From Lachnospiraceae bacterium (lineage in GTDB: Bacteria; Bacillota; Clostridia; Lachnospirales; Lachnospiraceae): a stretch of 64,000 nucleotides of DNA. The stretch is taken from positions 1 through 64,000 of the forward strand of contig JAFUMV010000042.1 in the NCBI GenBank assembly GCA_017482485.1, read 5' to 3'. Positions 44,276 through 52,803 of this stretch are shown one piece after another. Position 1 is the stretch's first letter. Every line of letters starts with the position of its first letter. A program made the translations under genes and the position numbers. The notes below the pieces were generated by a model. The model was not told the DNA's origin. It did no database searches and worked only from the letters and a program-made list of their open reading frames with translations.

Positions 44276-45217
44276 GTGGCAGAAAAAAAGAATGCGGCAG
44301 TGCAACCGAACAAAGTGAGCGCGTGGACTAGATTGAAACGGAGTGGAACTCTATATCTATTGATCTTACCCTCCTTCATCGTGATGCTGGTTTTTACATA
44401 TTATCCCATGTATGGCGTGACGATCGCGTTTAAGGATTTTACACCGGCAATGGGCATTACGAACAGCCCTTGGGCGGGTCTGAAGTACTTCAAGCAGTAT
44501 TTTAATTCCTATCAGTTTGGGACAACGATTAAAAATACGCTGGTGATCAGTATCTACAGCATTGTTGTGACTTTCCCGCTTCCGATTGCGCTGGCACTCA
44601 TGTGCAATCAGATGAAGGCGCTGAAGTTTAAAAAAATTTTCCAGGTGACAACCTATCTGCCTCACTTTATTTCAACGGTTGTAATGTGCGGCATGATCCT
44701 TCTGTTTTTGTCTCCCAGCCAGGGCATCATCGCTCAGCTGACAGGACTTTTTGGATATAAGCTTCCGAACCTGATGGGGTCTGCGGGCGCTTTTCCTTCT
44801 ATTTATGTGTGGACCGAGGTATGGCAGCATGTAGGCTGGGACAGCATTCTGTATATTGCAGCTCTTTCCTCTGTTGATCCTTCTCTCTACGAAGCGGCAA
44901 CCATGGACGGCGCAAGCAAGTGGCAGAAGATGATTCATATCGATATTCCGATGCTGCTTCCGACGGCAACGATTATGTTCATCCTGCGTGCGGGCAGCGT
45001 CATGAGCATCGGTTTTGAAAAGGTTTATCTGCTGCAGAATACACTGAACAGCTCCACCAGTGAAATTATTTCCACCTACGTTTATAAGATGGGTCTTGTG
45101 AGCAGTCAGTACAGTCTTTCTGCGGCGATCGGATTATTTAATAACATCGTCAATCTGATCCTGCTGCTGAGCGTAAACTATATCTCAAATAAGATGAGTG
45201 AAACATCTCTGGTATAA
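44276..45217 (+). CDS. Sugar ABC transporter permease (LplB type), second system
   Basis: 313 residues from a GTG, with AGGAGG about 12 bases upstream. Six membrane spans and the EAA loop YEAATMDGASKWQKMIHIDIP. It is closely similar to the permease at 58460: both contain VWQHxGWDSIxYIAALSSVDPSLYEAA. It forms an importer with the genes at 45271 and 46280. No ATPase gene is linked. Confidence 0.92.
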   Translation: MAEKKNAAVQPNKVSAWTRLKRSGTLYLLILPSFIVMLVFTYYPMYGVTIAFKDFTPAMGITNSPWAGLKYFKQYFNSYQFGTTIKNTLVISIYSIVVTFPLPIALALMCNQMKALKFKKIFQVTTYLPHFISTVVMCGMILLFLSPSQGIIAQLTGLFGYKLPNLMGSAGAFPSIYVWTEVWQHVGWDSILYIAALSSVDPSLYEAATMDGASKWQKMIHIDIPMLLPTATIMFILRAGSVMSIGFEKVYLLQNTLNSSTSEIISTYVYKMGLVSSQYSLSAAIGLFNNIVNLILLLSVNYISNKMSETSLV

Positions 45218-45270
45218 GCAGTCTGATGTCTGAGAATCAAAAAGGAAACGGTATGGCCGGGAGGTATAGA

Positions 45271-46188
45271 ATGGCAAAGGAAAAACAGCTGGTTCAAACA
45301 GCGGTAAAAGTAAAAAAGTCAAAAGAAGACAAGATATTTGACTTCTTTCTGTATACGATAGCAACAATCATCATCATTATCATGCTGTATCCGATGTATT
45401 TTATTATAATTGCATCCATCAGCAGCCCTACGGATGTATCGGCAGGTAATGTAATGTTTTATCCGAAGGAAATCAATTTCAGAGCCTATGCGCAGCTCTT
45501 TGAGTATACGCAGCTTTGGACCGGATATAAAAACACAATTATTTACGCAGTACTTGGAACGATTTTCTCGCTGATATTTAACATTCCGGCAGCATATGCG
45601 CTTTCCAGAAAGGATCTGTTCGGACGCAAATTTTTCACGATCTTTTATCTGGTGCCGATGTTTTTTACCGGCGGCCTGATCCCCACCTATATGGTGGTTA
45701 AGGATCTGGGGCTTCTGGATACCCTTTGGGTAATGGTAATTCCGTTCTCCGTTGTTACATATTACATCATTGTGGCGAGAACGTTCTTTGTAAACAGCAT
45801 TCCAGATGATCTTCGGGAAGCGGCACAGTTGGATGGCTGCGGCAATTTAAGTTATTTCTTTAAGATTGTTCTCCCGCTTTCCAAGGCGGTTATTTCAGTA
45901 ATCGCACTCTGGACTGCAGTAGGCCAGTGGAATTCTTATTTCAACGCATTGATTTACTTAAGAGATTCGGAACTGATTCCGCTGCAGCTGGTACTTCGTA
46001 ACATTCTGGTCAGCAATCAGACTATCAGCAACATGCTGACCGGTGCGGCAGCGACCGAGGCCCGAGAGATGGCAGACCTGATAAAGTATGCGGTTATCGT
46101 TGTCTCCAGTGCGCCGATCATGTGTATGTATCCTTTTGTACAGAAGTATTTCAATCAGGGTGTAATGCTCGGCTCGGTAAAGGGATAA
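45271..46188 (+). CDS. Carbohydrate ABC transporter permease, second system
   Basis: ATG 45271 is chosen for its GGGAGG site 6 bases upstream; ATG 45226 is an alternative. About 305 residues, with six spans and the EAA loop LREAAQLDGCGNLSYFFKIVLPLSK, ending in NQGVMLGSVKG. Pairs with the upstream permease. A hairpin AGCCGG/CCGGCT (about 46219-46243) lies in the 91-bp gap before the binding-protein gene. Confidence 0.92.
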   Translation: MAKEKQLVQTAVKVKKSKEDKIFDFFLYTIATIIIIIMLYPMYFIIIASISSPTDVSAGNVMFYPKEINFRAYAQLFEYTQLWTGYKNTIIYAVLGTIFSLIFNIPAAYALSRKDLFGRKFFTIFYLVPMFFTGGLIPTYMVVKDLGLLDTLWVMVIPFSVVTYYIIVARTFFVNSIPDDLREAAQLDGCGNLSYFFKIVLPLSKAVISVIALWTAVGQWNSYFNALIYLRDSELIPLQLVLRNILVSNQTISNMLTGAAATEAREMADLIKYAVIVVSSAPIMCMYPFVQKYFNQGVMLGSVKG

Positions 46189-46279
46189 TGACATTTATTG
46201 AATCACTGTTATTGATAGTCAGCCGGAGGGGCATGAGGACCGGCTTGATCTATAGAAAAAAGAAAAAGGAGAGAAATGT

Positions 46280-47959
46280 ATGAGCTATTTGAAAAAAGGA
46301 TTAGGACTGTTTTTGGCATCCGCAATGGTAGCAGGTTCCCTGGCAGGCTGCGGCAGCAGCGCTGAGACCGATGCGCCTGCAGCTGATTCTACTGCAAAAA
46401 CGGAAGATGCAGCAGCTGCGGCTTCCGCAGGTGATGCAGGAGATACGGCTTCCTCCGAAGATGTGCCTACTTACACAATCGCAACTGTACGCTGGACAGA
46501 CGCATGGCCGATCGACTATCTGGAGAGCGGCGTTATGAAAGAACTGGAAGAAAAGCACGGCATCAACATCGAATGGCAGGTTTACTACTTCGGCGACTGG
46601 AGTGAGCAGAAATCCCTGTTATTCGCATCGGGTGACCTTCCGGACGCATTCTTTGGTTCCTGCGGCCTGACAGACTCCGATATTGCCCAGAACAAAGCGT
46701 CTTTTGTGGAATTGACTGATCTGATCGCAGAAAACATGCCCAACCTGACAGCAGTATTCGAAAAGGAGCCTGAACTGCTGGCACGTGCAAAAGACCGTAA
46801 CGGCGAAATTTACTCCCTGGTTAAGAAACTCCCGTTAAGACCTACCGTTTGTGGTGATGTTATGTACATCAACAAAGAATGGCTGGACAATCTGGGACTG
46901 GAAGTGCCCAAAACGCTGGATGAGCTGACAAGCGTTCTGAAGGCATTCGTTACCGAAGATGCTGACGGCGACGGCGATCCTACAAACGAATTCGCAATCT
47001 CCGGTGAAAAGAGCGATTATTACGCATCCGGTGCTCTGCGCACTACTCTGGCACCTTTCGGAACCATGGTTAGCCGTGATAATAACTATATGATGCTGGA
47101 TGCTGAAGGCAATCCTACCTTTGCACCGATTACAGAAAACTATGTGGCGGCTGTTAAGTGGATGAACGACCTGTATCAGTTCGGCGCTATCGATCCGGAA
47201 TCGTTCACTCAGGATCAGTCCATGAGAAAGGCGAAACTGCAGGCAGAAGGCGGCTCTCAGGTTGGTCTGGTAACAGGCTGGACAGCAGACGCTCAGGTTG
47301 GTATCAACGTAGATCAGTTCATTACTCTGGAAGCTGTTGAAGGCTGGGACGGCGAACACTATGTAGAAAGTGCAACCGATTATCTGGACATCAGCGATAA
47401 GGAGCTGATCATCACCAATAAGTGTGAAGACCCTGCTAAGCTGCTTCAGTGGGCAGATGATTTCTATGATAACCTCGTTTCCGTACAGACATTCTACGGT
47501 TCCATTCCGGATCAGATCAAAGATAACGGCGATGGCACATACGAAGTTCTGCTTCCGGCAGACGGTGGTTCCCTGGATACTTCCGCTTGGTCATACTCCA
47601 TGCGTGACTTCGGTCCCAAGTACATGGATCCTGACTTCTATGGCAACGTCACTCTTCCCACAGATCAGGGCGACGGCGTGAAGCTGGCTGATGATGAAAT
47701 TAACGCCAAGTATGTAACAGACGACAAGAACAGACCGTTCCCTATTGTAAAGTATACAGACGAAGAACTTCAGAGACTGACCACTCTCGGAACAGATATC
47801 TATAAGTACGTTGAAGCTCAGTTTGCTCACTGGGTAGTAGACGGCGGCATCGATGAAGAATGGGATGCTTATATCGAACAGCTGAATGCTATGGGCCTTC
47901 AGGAACTGCTTGAAATCCAGAACACAGCTTATCTGGCATATCTGGACTCCATGAAATAA
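46280..47959 (+). CDS. Solute-binding lipoprotein, second sugar ABC system
   Basis: 559 residues. The lipobox ends SLAGC (Cys24), followed by an Ala/Asp/Glu/Thr-rich linker, then the binding fold. AAAGGAGAG lies before the ATG. The C-terminus GGIDEEWDAYIEQLNAMGL is shared residue for residue with the protein at 60426, showing that the two systems are paralogues. The GH31 gene downstream (49915) suggests an alpha-glucoside-type ligand. Confidence 0.92.
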   Translation: MSYLKKGLGLFLASAMVAGSLAGCGSSAETDAPAADSTAKTEDAAAAASAGDAGDTASSEDVPTYTIATVRWTDAWPIDYLESGVMKELEEKHGINIEWQVYYFGDWSEQKSLLFASGDLPDAFFGSCGLTDSDIAQNKASFVELTDLIAENMPNLTAVFEKEPELLARAKDRNGEIYSLVKKLPLRPTVCGDVMYINKEWLDNLGLEVPKTLDELTSVLKAFVTEDADGDGDPTNEFAISGEKSDYYASGALRTTLAPFGTMVSRDNNYMMLDAEGNPTFAPITENYVAAVKWMNDLYQFGAIDPESFTQDQSMRKAKLQAEGGSQVGLVTGWTADAQVGINVDQFITLEAVEGWDGEHYVESATDYLDISDKELIITNKCEDPAKLLQWADDFYDNLVSVQTFYGSIPDQIKDNGDGTYEVLLPADGGSLDTSAWSYSMRDFGPKYMDPDFYGNVTLPTDQGDGVKLADDEINAKYVTDDKNRPFPIVKYTDEELQRLTTLGTDIYKYVEAQFAHWVVDGGIDEEWDAYIEQLNAMGLQELLEIQNTAYLAYLDSMK

Positions 47960-48005
47960 GAATTTCATGAATAAAGGAAAATAGAACGTCCTGAAATGTA
48001 AATGT

Positions 48006-48044
48006 AACGGGCACATATCCTTTCGGGGGATGTGCCCGTTTTTT
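48006..48044 (+). terminator. Intrinsic terminator after the second ABC operon
   Basis: AACGGGCACA / TGTGCCCGTT stem with an inner ATCC/GGGAT pairing and TTTT. Confidence 0.9.
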
Positions 48045-48157
48045 CAGAAAAGACAGCGAACTTGACATTGTCTTGCAAAATATTTATTCTTACTGTGATT
48101 TTAAATTCAGAGCCCCGCTGAACGGCAGGGACTATGGGATTCAGGTGGGGTTATGCC

Positions 48158-49918
48158 ATGAAGCAGAAAAAAAATCGAAGCATGGAGAAGTATGCTGTCC
48201 GTATTCTGACATTTGCAATTGCTTTTTTTATTGTGATTCTGGCAGTAATGTTTCTGAATATGCTGGAAGCAAGGCGGCTGGTCTATAAATATATTGAAGA
48301 TACGGCGCGTCTGTACGTGGAACAGATCAATGAGAGCATTGTGAAAATCAACTATGAAGTGATCACGCTGTTGAAAAAGAATGAAAAGGAATATTTGAAT
48401 CTTCAGGATCTGAGACCGGATCAGGCGAAGAACTATCCATCGATGGATGCGGTTTCGGAACAACTGCAAAATCTGAAAGCGCGATATACAGAATCCGAGT
48501 GCTTTTATCTTTATCTGAGCGATGAGGATGTCATGATTCTGGGCGGAGGAACAGTATTTCCCAGCAGCCGGGTGGAAGGAAGAAGTCTGGCGCTGCGCAA
48601 TTTGCTGCGGGAAAAACGTGGAATAGGGACGCAGTATCCCGAATGGGAATTTTTCAGCGATGGAGAGAAGGACTACATTTATAGCCGTTATTGTCAGAGC
48701 GGTATTTCGATGGGATGTGTCATTCGTTTGGAGAAACTGTTTTCCGATCTCCACGTGGACAGTCTGGGGTATGAGGGCATACCATATATGTCGGATGAAT
48801 CCGGGAATGTTCTGATTACGGCTGACGACAGTGACAAGGTCGTGGTAGACGATGCGGGCAATGTCAGAGGAAACAAAAAAGATATTTTTTCCGAGAGAAA
48901 GCTGTACAAATTTCCGATCAGAGGGCTTTCCAGGGATATTTTTATTCTGGTGACGCCGGCCAGCGGATCGCTTTATAATATGATCATTCTGCAGGTGCTT
49001 CTGTTGATATTTCTGATCATAATCATTCCGGTTGGAATTTATTTGTTCAGAGCCTATCAGAATCGAATCCTGCAGCCCATGAGGCAGTTTGTTAACAGCC
49101 TGAAAAATACGGAAGAAGAGCAGTGGCTTTCTGAAAACGGAAAGAACAATCTGCTGGAACTGGAACTGGCAAGCGAAGAATTCCGCAGGCTTTTGCGGAA
49201 AATCAGGCAGCTGAAAATCGGCATATACGAAAAGGAACTGGAACAGCAGAAAACAATGCTGGAAGCCATGCAGATGCAGATCAGACCTCATTTTTATCTC
49301 AATTGTCTCAGCATAATCCATGGAATGGCTGATCTGGGAAAAACGGAGGAAATCATTGCGGTAACGGAGAACCTTTCCACCTATATGCGCCATGTCATGA
49401 AAGATATTTATGAGAAAGAGCCGCTGGGGCAGGATGTGGCATTTGTGAGCAGTTATGTGCAGATTCAGCAGATCCGCTACGGCAGGGAATCGTTCTCGTT
49501 TGAGGTGATCATGGATGATGGCCTCAGAGATTATCTGGTGCCTGTGCTTCTGATTCACAATTTCGTGGAAAACGCCATCGTTCATGCGGTTTCACTGGAT
49601 GAGCATGTGGAAATCTCTCTGTATGTGGTGACGGAGAAGTATAAGGACGGAGAATATCTCTATATTTGCATTTCTGATACAGGAAAAGGATTTCCTGAGG
49701 AAATCCTTAAGTCCATCAAAGAAGACAAACCTATTTATTATGATGAAAGGGAACACATTGGAATTTCGAACTCCATCAAGCGCCTGGAGCTGATGTACGG
49801 AGAAAAAGCGGGCATTAACTTATCCAACATGGATGACGGATTCGGCGCTGTGGTGGAGATCAGAATACCCGCTGAAAAAATAGAGGAAGAGGTAGGTTCG
49901 AAAGGAGACAACAGATGA
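48158..49918 (+). CDS. YesM-type sensor histidine kinase
   Basis: ATG 48158 (MKQKKNRS) follows GGTGGGG; an earlier codon at 48134 is less likely. 586 residues: membrane span near 18-40, a ~240-residue extracellular sensor, second span (LLLIFLIIIIPVGIYLF), a HAMP-like segment (RILQPMRQFV), then the His_kinase domain with phospho-acceptor in QIRPHFYLNCLSIIHG and an ATPase domain (NFVENAIVHAV, DTGKGFPEE). It should sense an extracellular glycan and phosphorylate the regulator at 42421. Its stop overlaps the GH31 start (ATGA). Confidence 0.92.
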   Translation: MKQKKNRSMEKYAVRILTFAIAFFIVILAVMFLNMLEARRLVYKYIEDTARLYVEQINESIVKINYEVITLLKKNEKEYLNLQDLRPDQAKNYPSMDAVSEQLQNLKARYTESECFYLYLSDEDVMILGGGTVFPSSRVEGRSLALRNLLREKRGIGTQYPEWEFFSDGEKDYIYSRYCQSGISMGCVIRLEKLFSDLHVDSLGYEGIPYMSDESGNVLITADDSDKVVVDDAGNVRGNKKDIFSERKLYKFPIRGLSRDIFILVTPASGSLYNMIILQVLLLIFLIIIIPVGIYLFRAYQNRILQPMRQFVNSLKNTEEEQWLSENGKNNLLELELASEEFRRLLRKIRQLKIGIYEKELEQQKTMLEAMQMQIRPHFYLNCLSIIHGMADLGKTEEIIAVTENLSTYMRHVMKDIYEKEPLGQDVAFVSSYVQIQQIRYGRESFSFEVIMDDGLRDYLVPVLLIHNFVENAIVHAVSLDEHVEISLYVVTEKYKDGEYLYICISDTGKGFPEEILKSIKEDKPIYYDEREHIGISNSIKRLELMYGEKAGINLSNMDDGFGAVVEIRIPAEKIEEEVGSKGDNR

Positions 49919-52317
49919 TGAACAAAAATTTCCTGAAAACAAATGGACAGGCAAGGCCGGAAAGCATCGTTTCCGGCAAAAATTACCGGATCACGGTGCT
50001 GACATCAAAACTTTTCCGGCTGGAATACAGTGAGTCCGGAATTTTTGAAGACCGTCCCACCCAGAGCGTGATCAACAGAAATTTTGAGGTGCCCGCTTTT
50101 ACGGTGCAGGAAAAGGACGGCAAACTGGAAATTATCACGGAGGATTTGCAGCTTTTATATGACGGACAGCCTTTTTCCGGAAGCGGCCTAAGCATTTTTA
50201 TGAAGAAACTCAGATTCGGCAATAACTCCGTATGGCGCTATGGCGATAAGGGAATGAACTTAAAAGGCACCGCGAGAACGCTGGACCGCTGTGACGGCGC
50301 GACAGAGCTGGAGGATGGCGTGCTGAGCATTTCCGGCTATGCTACAATTGATGACAGCAAGTCCATGGCGCTGACAGAAGACGGATGGATTGAACCTCCG
50401 CTGAAGGGGCATACGGATATCTATTTCTTTGGCTATAGCCATGATTTTAAAGAATGCCTCAAGGATTTTTATCATCTGTGCGGCAGCACCCCGATGCTGC
50501 CCCGTTATGTGCTGGGCAACTGGTGGAGCAGATATCATGCCTATACCCAGGATGAATATTTGAAGCTGATGAAGCGTTTCCGGGATGAGAAGCTTCCTTT
50601 TTCCGTTGGCGTAATGGATATGGACTGGCATTGGGTGCAGCTGGATGAAAAGTATGGCAGCGGCTGGACCGGCTATACCTGGAATGAAGAGCTGTTCCCG
50701 GATCACGTGGCGATGCTGAAAGAACTGCATGATGAGGGCATGCGCGTGACGCTGAACGTTCATCCGGCAGACGGTATCCGTGGCTATGAAAAGGCATATA
50801 AACAGATGGCACAGGCGCTGGGCGTTGACTGGGAAAATGAGGTTCCGATTTCCTTTGACATCGCGAGCAGAGAATTCCTGGATGCTTACTTTAAGTATCT
50901 GCATCATCCGCTGGAGGAAGAGGGCGTTGATTTCTGGTGGATCGACTGGCAGCAGGGAAATTCTTCCAACATTCCCGGACTGGATCCGTTGTGGATGTTA
51001 AATCACTATCATTATGAGGATCAGTGCCGCGACAACAAGAGAGGTCTGGTGTTCTCCAGATATGCGGGGCCCGGCAGCCATCGTTATCCCATCGGATTTT
51101 CCGGCGATACTTATATCACCTGGGAATCTCTGGATTTCCAGCCTTACTTTACCACAACCGCATCAAACATCGGCTATGACTGGTGGAGCCATGATATCGG
51201 CGGTCACATGATGGGCTACCGGGATGACGAGCTGGCCACCAGATGGGTGCAGTACGGCGTATTTTCTCCGATCATGAGGCTGCACAGCTCCAATTCCAAG
51301 TTCAGCGGCAAGGAGCCCTGGAACTTCGGCAAGGAGCATGAAATTGCGATGGGCGAGTTCCTGCGCCTGCGCCATATGATGGTACCTTATCTGTACACCA
51401 TGAGCGAAAGAGCGCACCGTGAAAATGAACCTCTGATTCAGCCCATGTATTATAACTATGAAATGGGCTGGGAGCTTTTAAAGAAGAGCAATCAGTATTT
51501 CTTCGGTTCCGAGCTGTTGGTAAATCCCATCACTCGGCCTGCGGATGAGGCGACACAGAGAGGCAGCGCTGTGACCTGGCTGCCTGAAGGAACCTGGTAT
51601 GATATTTTCACCGGTCTGCGCTATGCCGGCAATAAGAAGATCCGCATGTTCCGCACCATCGACAGCATTCCGGTTCTGGCAAAGGCCGGCGGAATTGTTC
51701 CTATGCAGACCAAGGAAACCGTCAGCAACCATACAGATAATCCGGAAGCGATGAAAATTCTGGTATTTGCCGGAGCTGACGGAAAGTTTACCCTGTATGA
51801 GGATGACGGCCTGACTCTGGATTACGAAAAGGGCGTATGCGTTACCACGAATTATGAGCTGAAGTGGGGACAGGAAAAGAGCTTCACCATTTCTCCTGCT
51901 GTGGGAGATCTGTCCCTGATTCCGGAAAAGAGAAGCTATGAGATTGATCTCTACGGTGTTTCCGCTTCTGCCGTTAAGGGCGTTAGCGTGGACGGTGCAG
52001 CGGTTGATTATGAGATTTCCTTTGATGCGGAGAAAAATGTTACGACCGTTTCTGTTGCAGATGTTTCCGTAACTGCAGAGATTAATGTTTGCATCTGTGA
52101 AAAGGCAGAGCTTTTGGCAAATCCCGTTGCAATTCTTCTGGAAAAGGCTCTGATGGGCGCACAGATGTCCTATATGGCGAAGGACGCTATATACGGCAGC
52201 GTATGCGCAGATCCCTGCATGGAAGGAGCAGCTCTGGCCAGCAAGGTTTGCTCTGTGAATGCGATGGATATTCCGAATGAAGTGAAGGAAATGATTTTGG
52301 AAATTTTGATGGCATAA
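49915..52317 (+). CDS. GH31 alpha-glycosidase
   Basis: 800 residues, cytoplasmic (no signal). N-terminal beta-sandwich, then the catalytic barrel: FWWIDWQQG contains the nucleophile Asp, and GFSGDTYITW the acid/base Asp. GMRVTLNVHPADG and PYLYTMSERAHRENEPLIQPMYY are typical for the family (alpha-glucosidase or alpha-xylosidase). C-terminal beta domains follow. Its start overlaps the kinase stop by 4 bp, so kinase and enzyme are coupled, which is unusual. It hydrolyses imported oligosaccharides from the second ABC system, by inference. Confidence 0.92.
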   Translation: MMNKNFLKTNGQARPESIVSGKNYRITVLTSKLFRLEYSESGIFEDRPTQSVINRNFEVPAFTVQEKDGKLEIITEDLQLLYDGQPFSGSGLSIFMKKLRFGNNSVWRYGDKGMNLKGTARTLDRCDGATELEDGVLSISGYATIDDSKSMALTEDGWIEPPLKGHTDIYFFGYSHDFKECLKDFYHLCGSTPMLPRYVLGNWWSRYHAYTQDEYLKLMKRFRDEKLPFSVGVMDMDWHWVQLDEKYGSGWTGYTWNEELFPDHVAMLKELHDEGMRVTLNVHPADGIRGYEKAYKQMAQALGVDWENEVPISFDIASREFLDAYFKYLHHPLEEEGVDFWWIDWQQGNSSNIPGLDPLWMLNHYHYEDQCRDNKRGLVFSRYAGPGSHRYPIGFSGDTYITWESLDFQPYFTTTASNIGYDWWSHDIGGHMMGYRDDELATRWVQYGVFSPIMRLHSSNSKFSGKEPWNFGKEHEIAMGEFLRLRHMMVPYLYTMSERAHRENEPLIQPMYYNYEMGWELLKKSNQYFFGSELLVNPITRPADEATQRGSAVTWLPEGTWYDIFTGLRYAGNKKIRMFRTIDSIPVLAKAGGIVPMQTKETVSNHTDNPEAMKILVFAGADGKFTLYEDDGLTLDYEKGVCVTTNYELKWGQEKSFTISPAVGDLSLIPEKRSYEIDLYGVSASAVKGVSVDGAAVDYEISFDAEKNVTTVSVADVSVTAEINVCICEKAELLANPVAILLEKALMGAQMSYMAKDAIYGSVCADPCMEGAALASKVCSVNAMDIPNEVKEMILEILMA

Positions 52318-52426
52318 AGTTTGAAAATATATGGAGTTGCTTGCTATACAACTAATAGAATGGATTAAAGCAATCCCCTGCCAAAATAATGAGAAATTTT
52401 GGAAGGCGCAGCCCCTTGAGACTTTC

Positions 52427-52782
52427 TGAGCATGTAATATTTATAAAATGGATTTTTTACTTGCTCAATTTTAATTTTGAATCTTGAATGAGCATGTAGA
52501 TTTGGAATTTCCTCCAATCTACATGCTCATATTTGGCTGTTATTCAGTTGCAGGGCAAGTAAAATCGCGATTTTTGAAAATCTACATGATTTTACAGTCC
52601 GCTATTACCGATTTCAGGCATGTAATTTTGCTGTTTTTACAAATTTGCATGAGTTTTAACTTTATATGACAGTTTCTGAGCATGTAGATTTGCTTTTTAT
52701 GAGAATCTACATGCTTTTTGAACGCCAAGTACACCTTTCCGGGCATGTAAATTTGGAAAAATCCCAATATTACATACCCGGA
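52427..52782. repeat. Tandem array of ~63-bp hairpin units (array 2)
   Basis: CATGTA (or CAAGTA) cores at 52431, 52493, 52556, 52619, 52681 and 52744 are spaced 62, 63, 63, 62, 63 bp. The inverse ACATG-like cores at 52459, 52521, 52584, 52647, 52709 and 52772 keep the same period. The best units are GAGCATGTAGATT / AATCTACATGCTC (52490-52502 / 52516-52528, perfect) and 52678-52690 / 52704-52716 (12 of 13). The last unit has CCGGGCATGTAA / TTACATACCCGG, where both arms change GAG/CTC to GGG/CCC. It fills the gap between two convergent glycosidase genes; no nuclease-like gene is next to it. Period and core match array 1. The rest of 52318-52426 shows no gene. Confidence 0.9.
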
Positions 52783-52803
52783 ATGCAAATCACTTTTAAA
52801 TTT

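Noticed and set aside
48107..49585. 492-residue minus-strand open frame
   Set aside because: It is antisense to the histidine kinase, which has full domain support; the antisense product has no recognisable family.
52484..52800. Reading frames through array 2 that repeat a HVDL..IYML-like peptide pattern
   Set aside because: They arise because the hairpin unit is close to 63 bp (21 codons). They are interrupted, have no ribosome binding sites and differ only as the DNA stems do.
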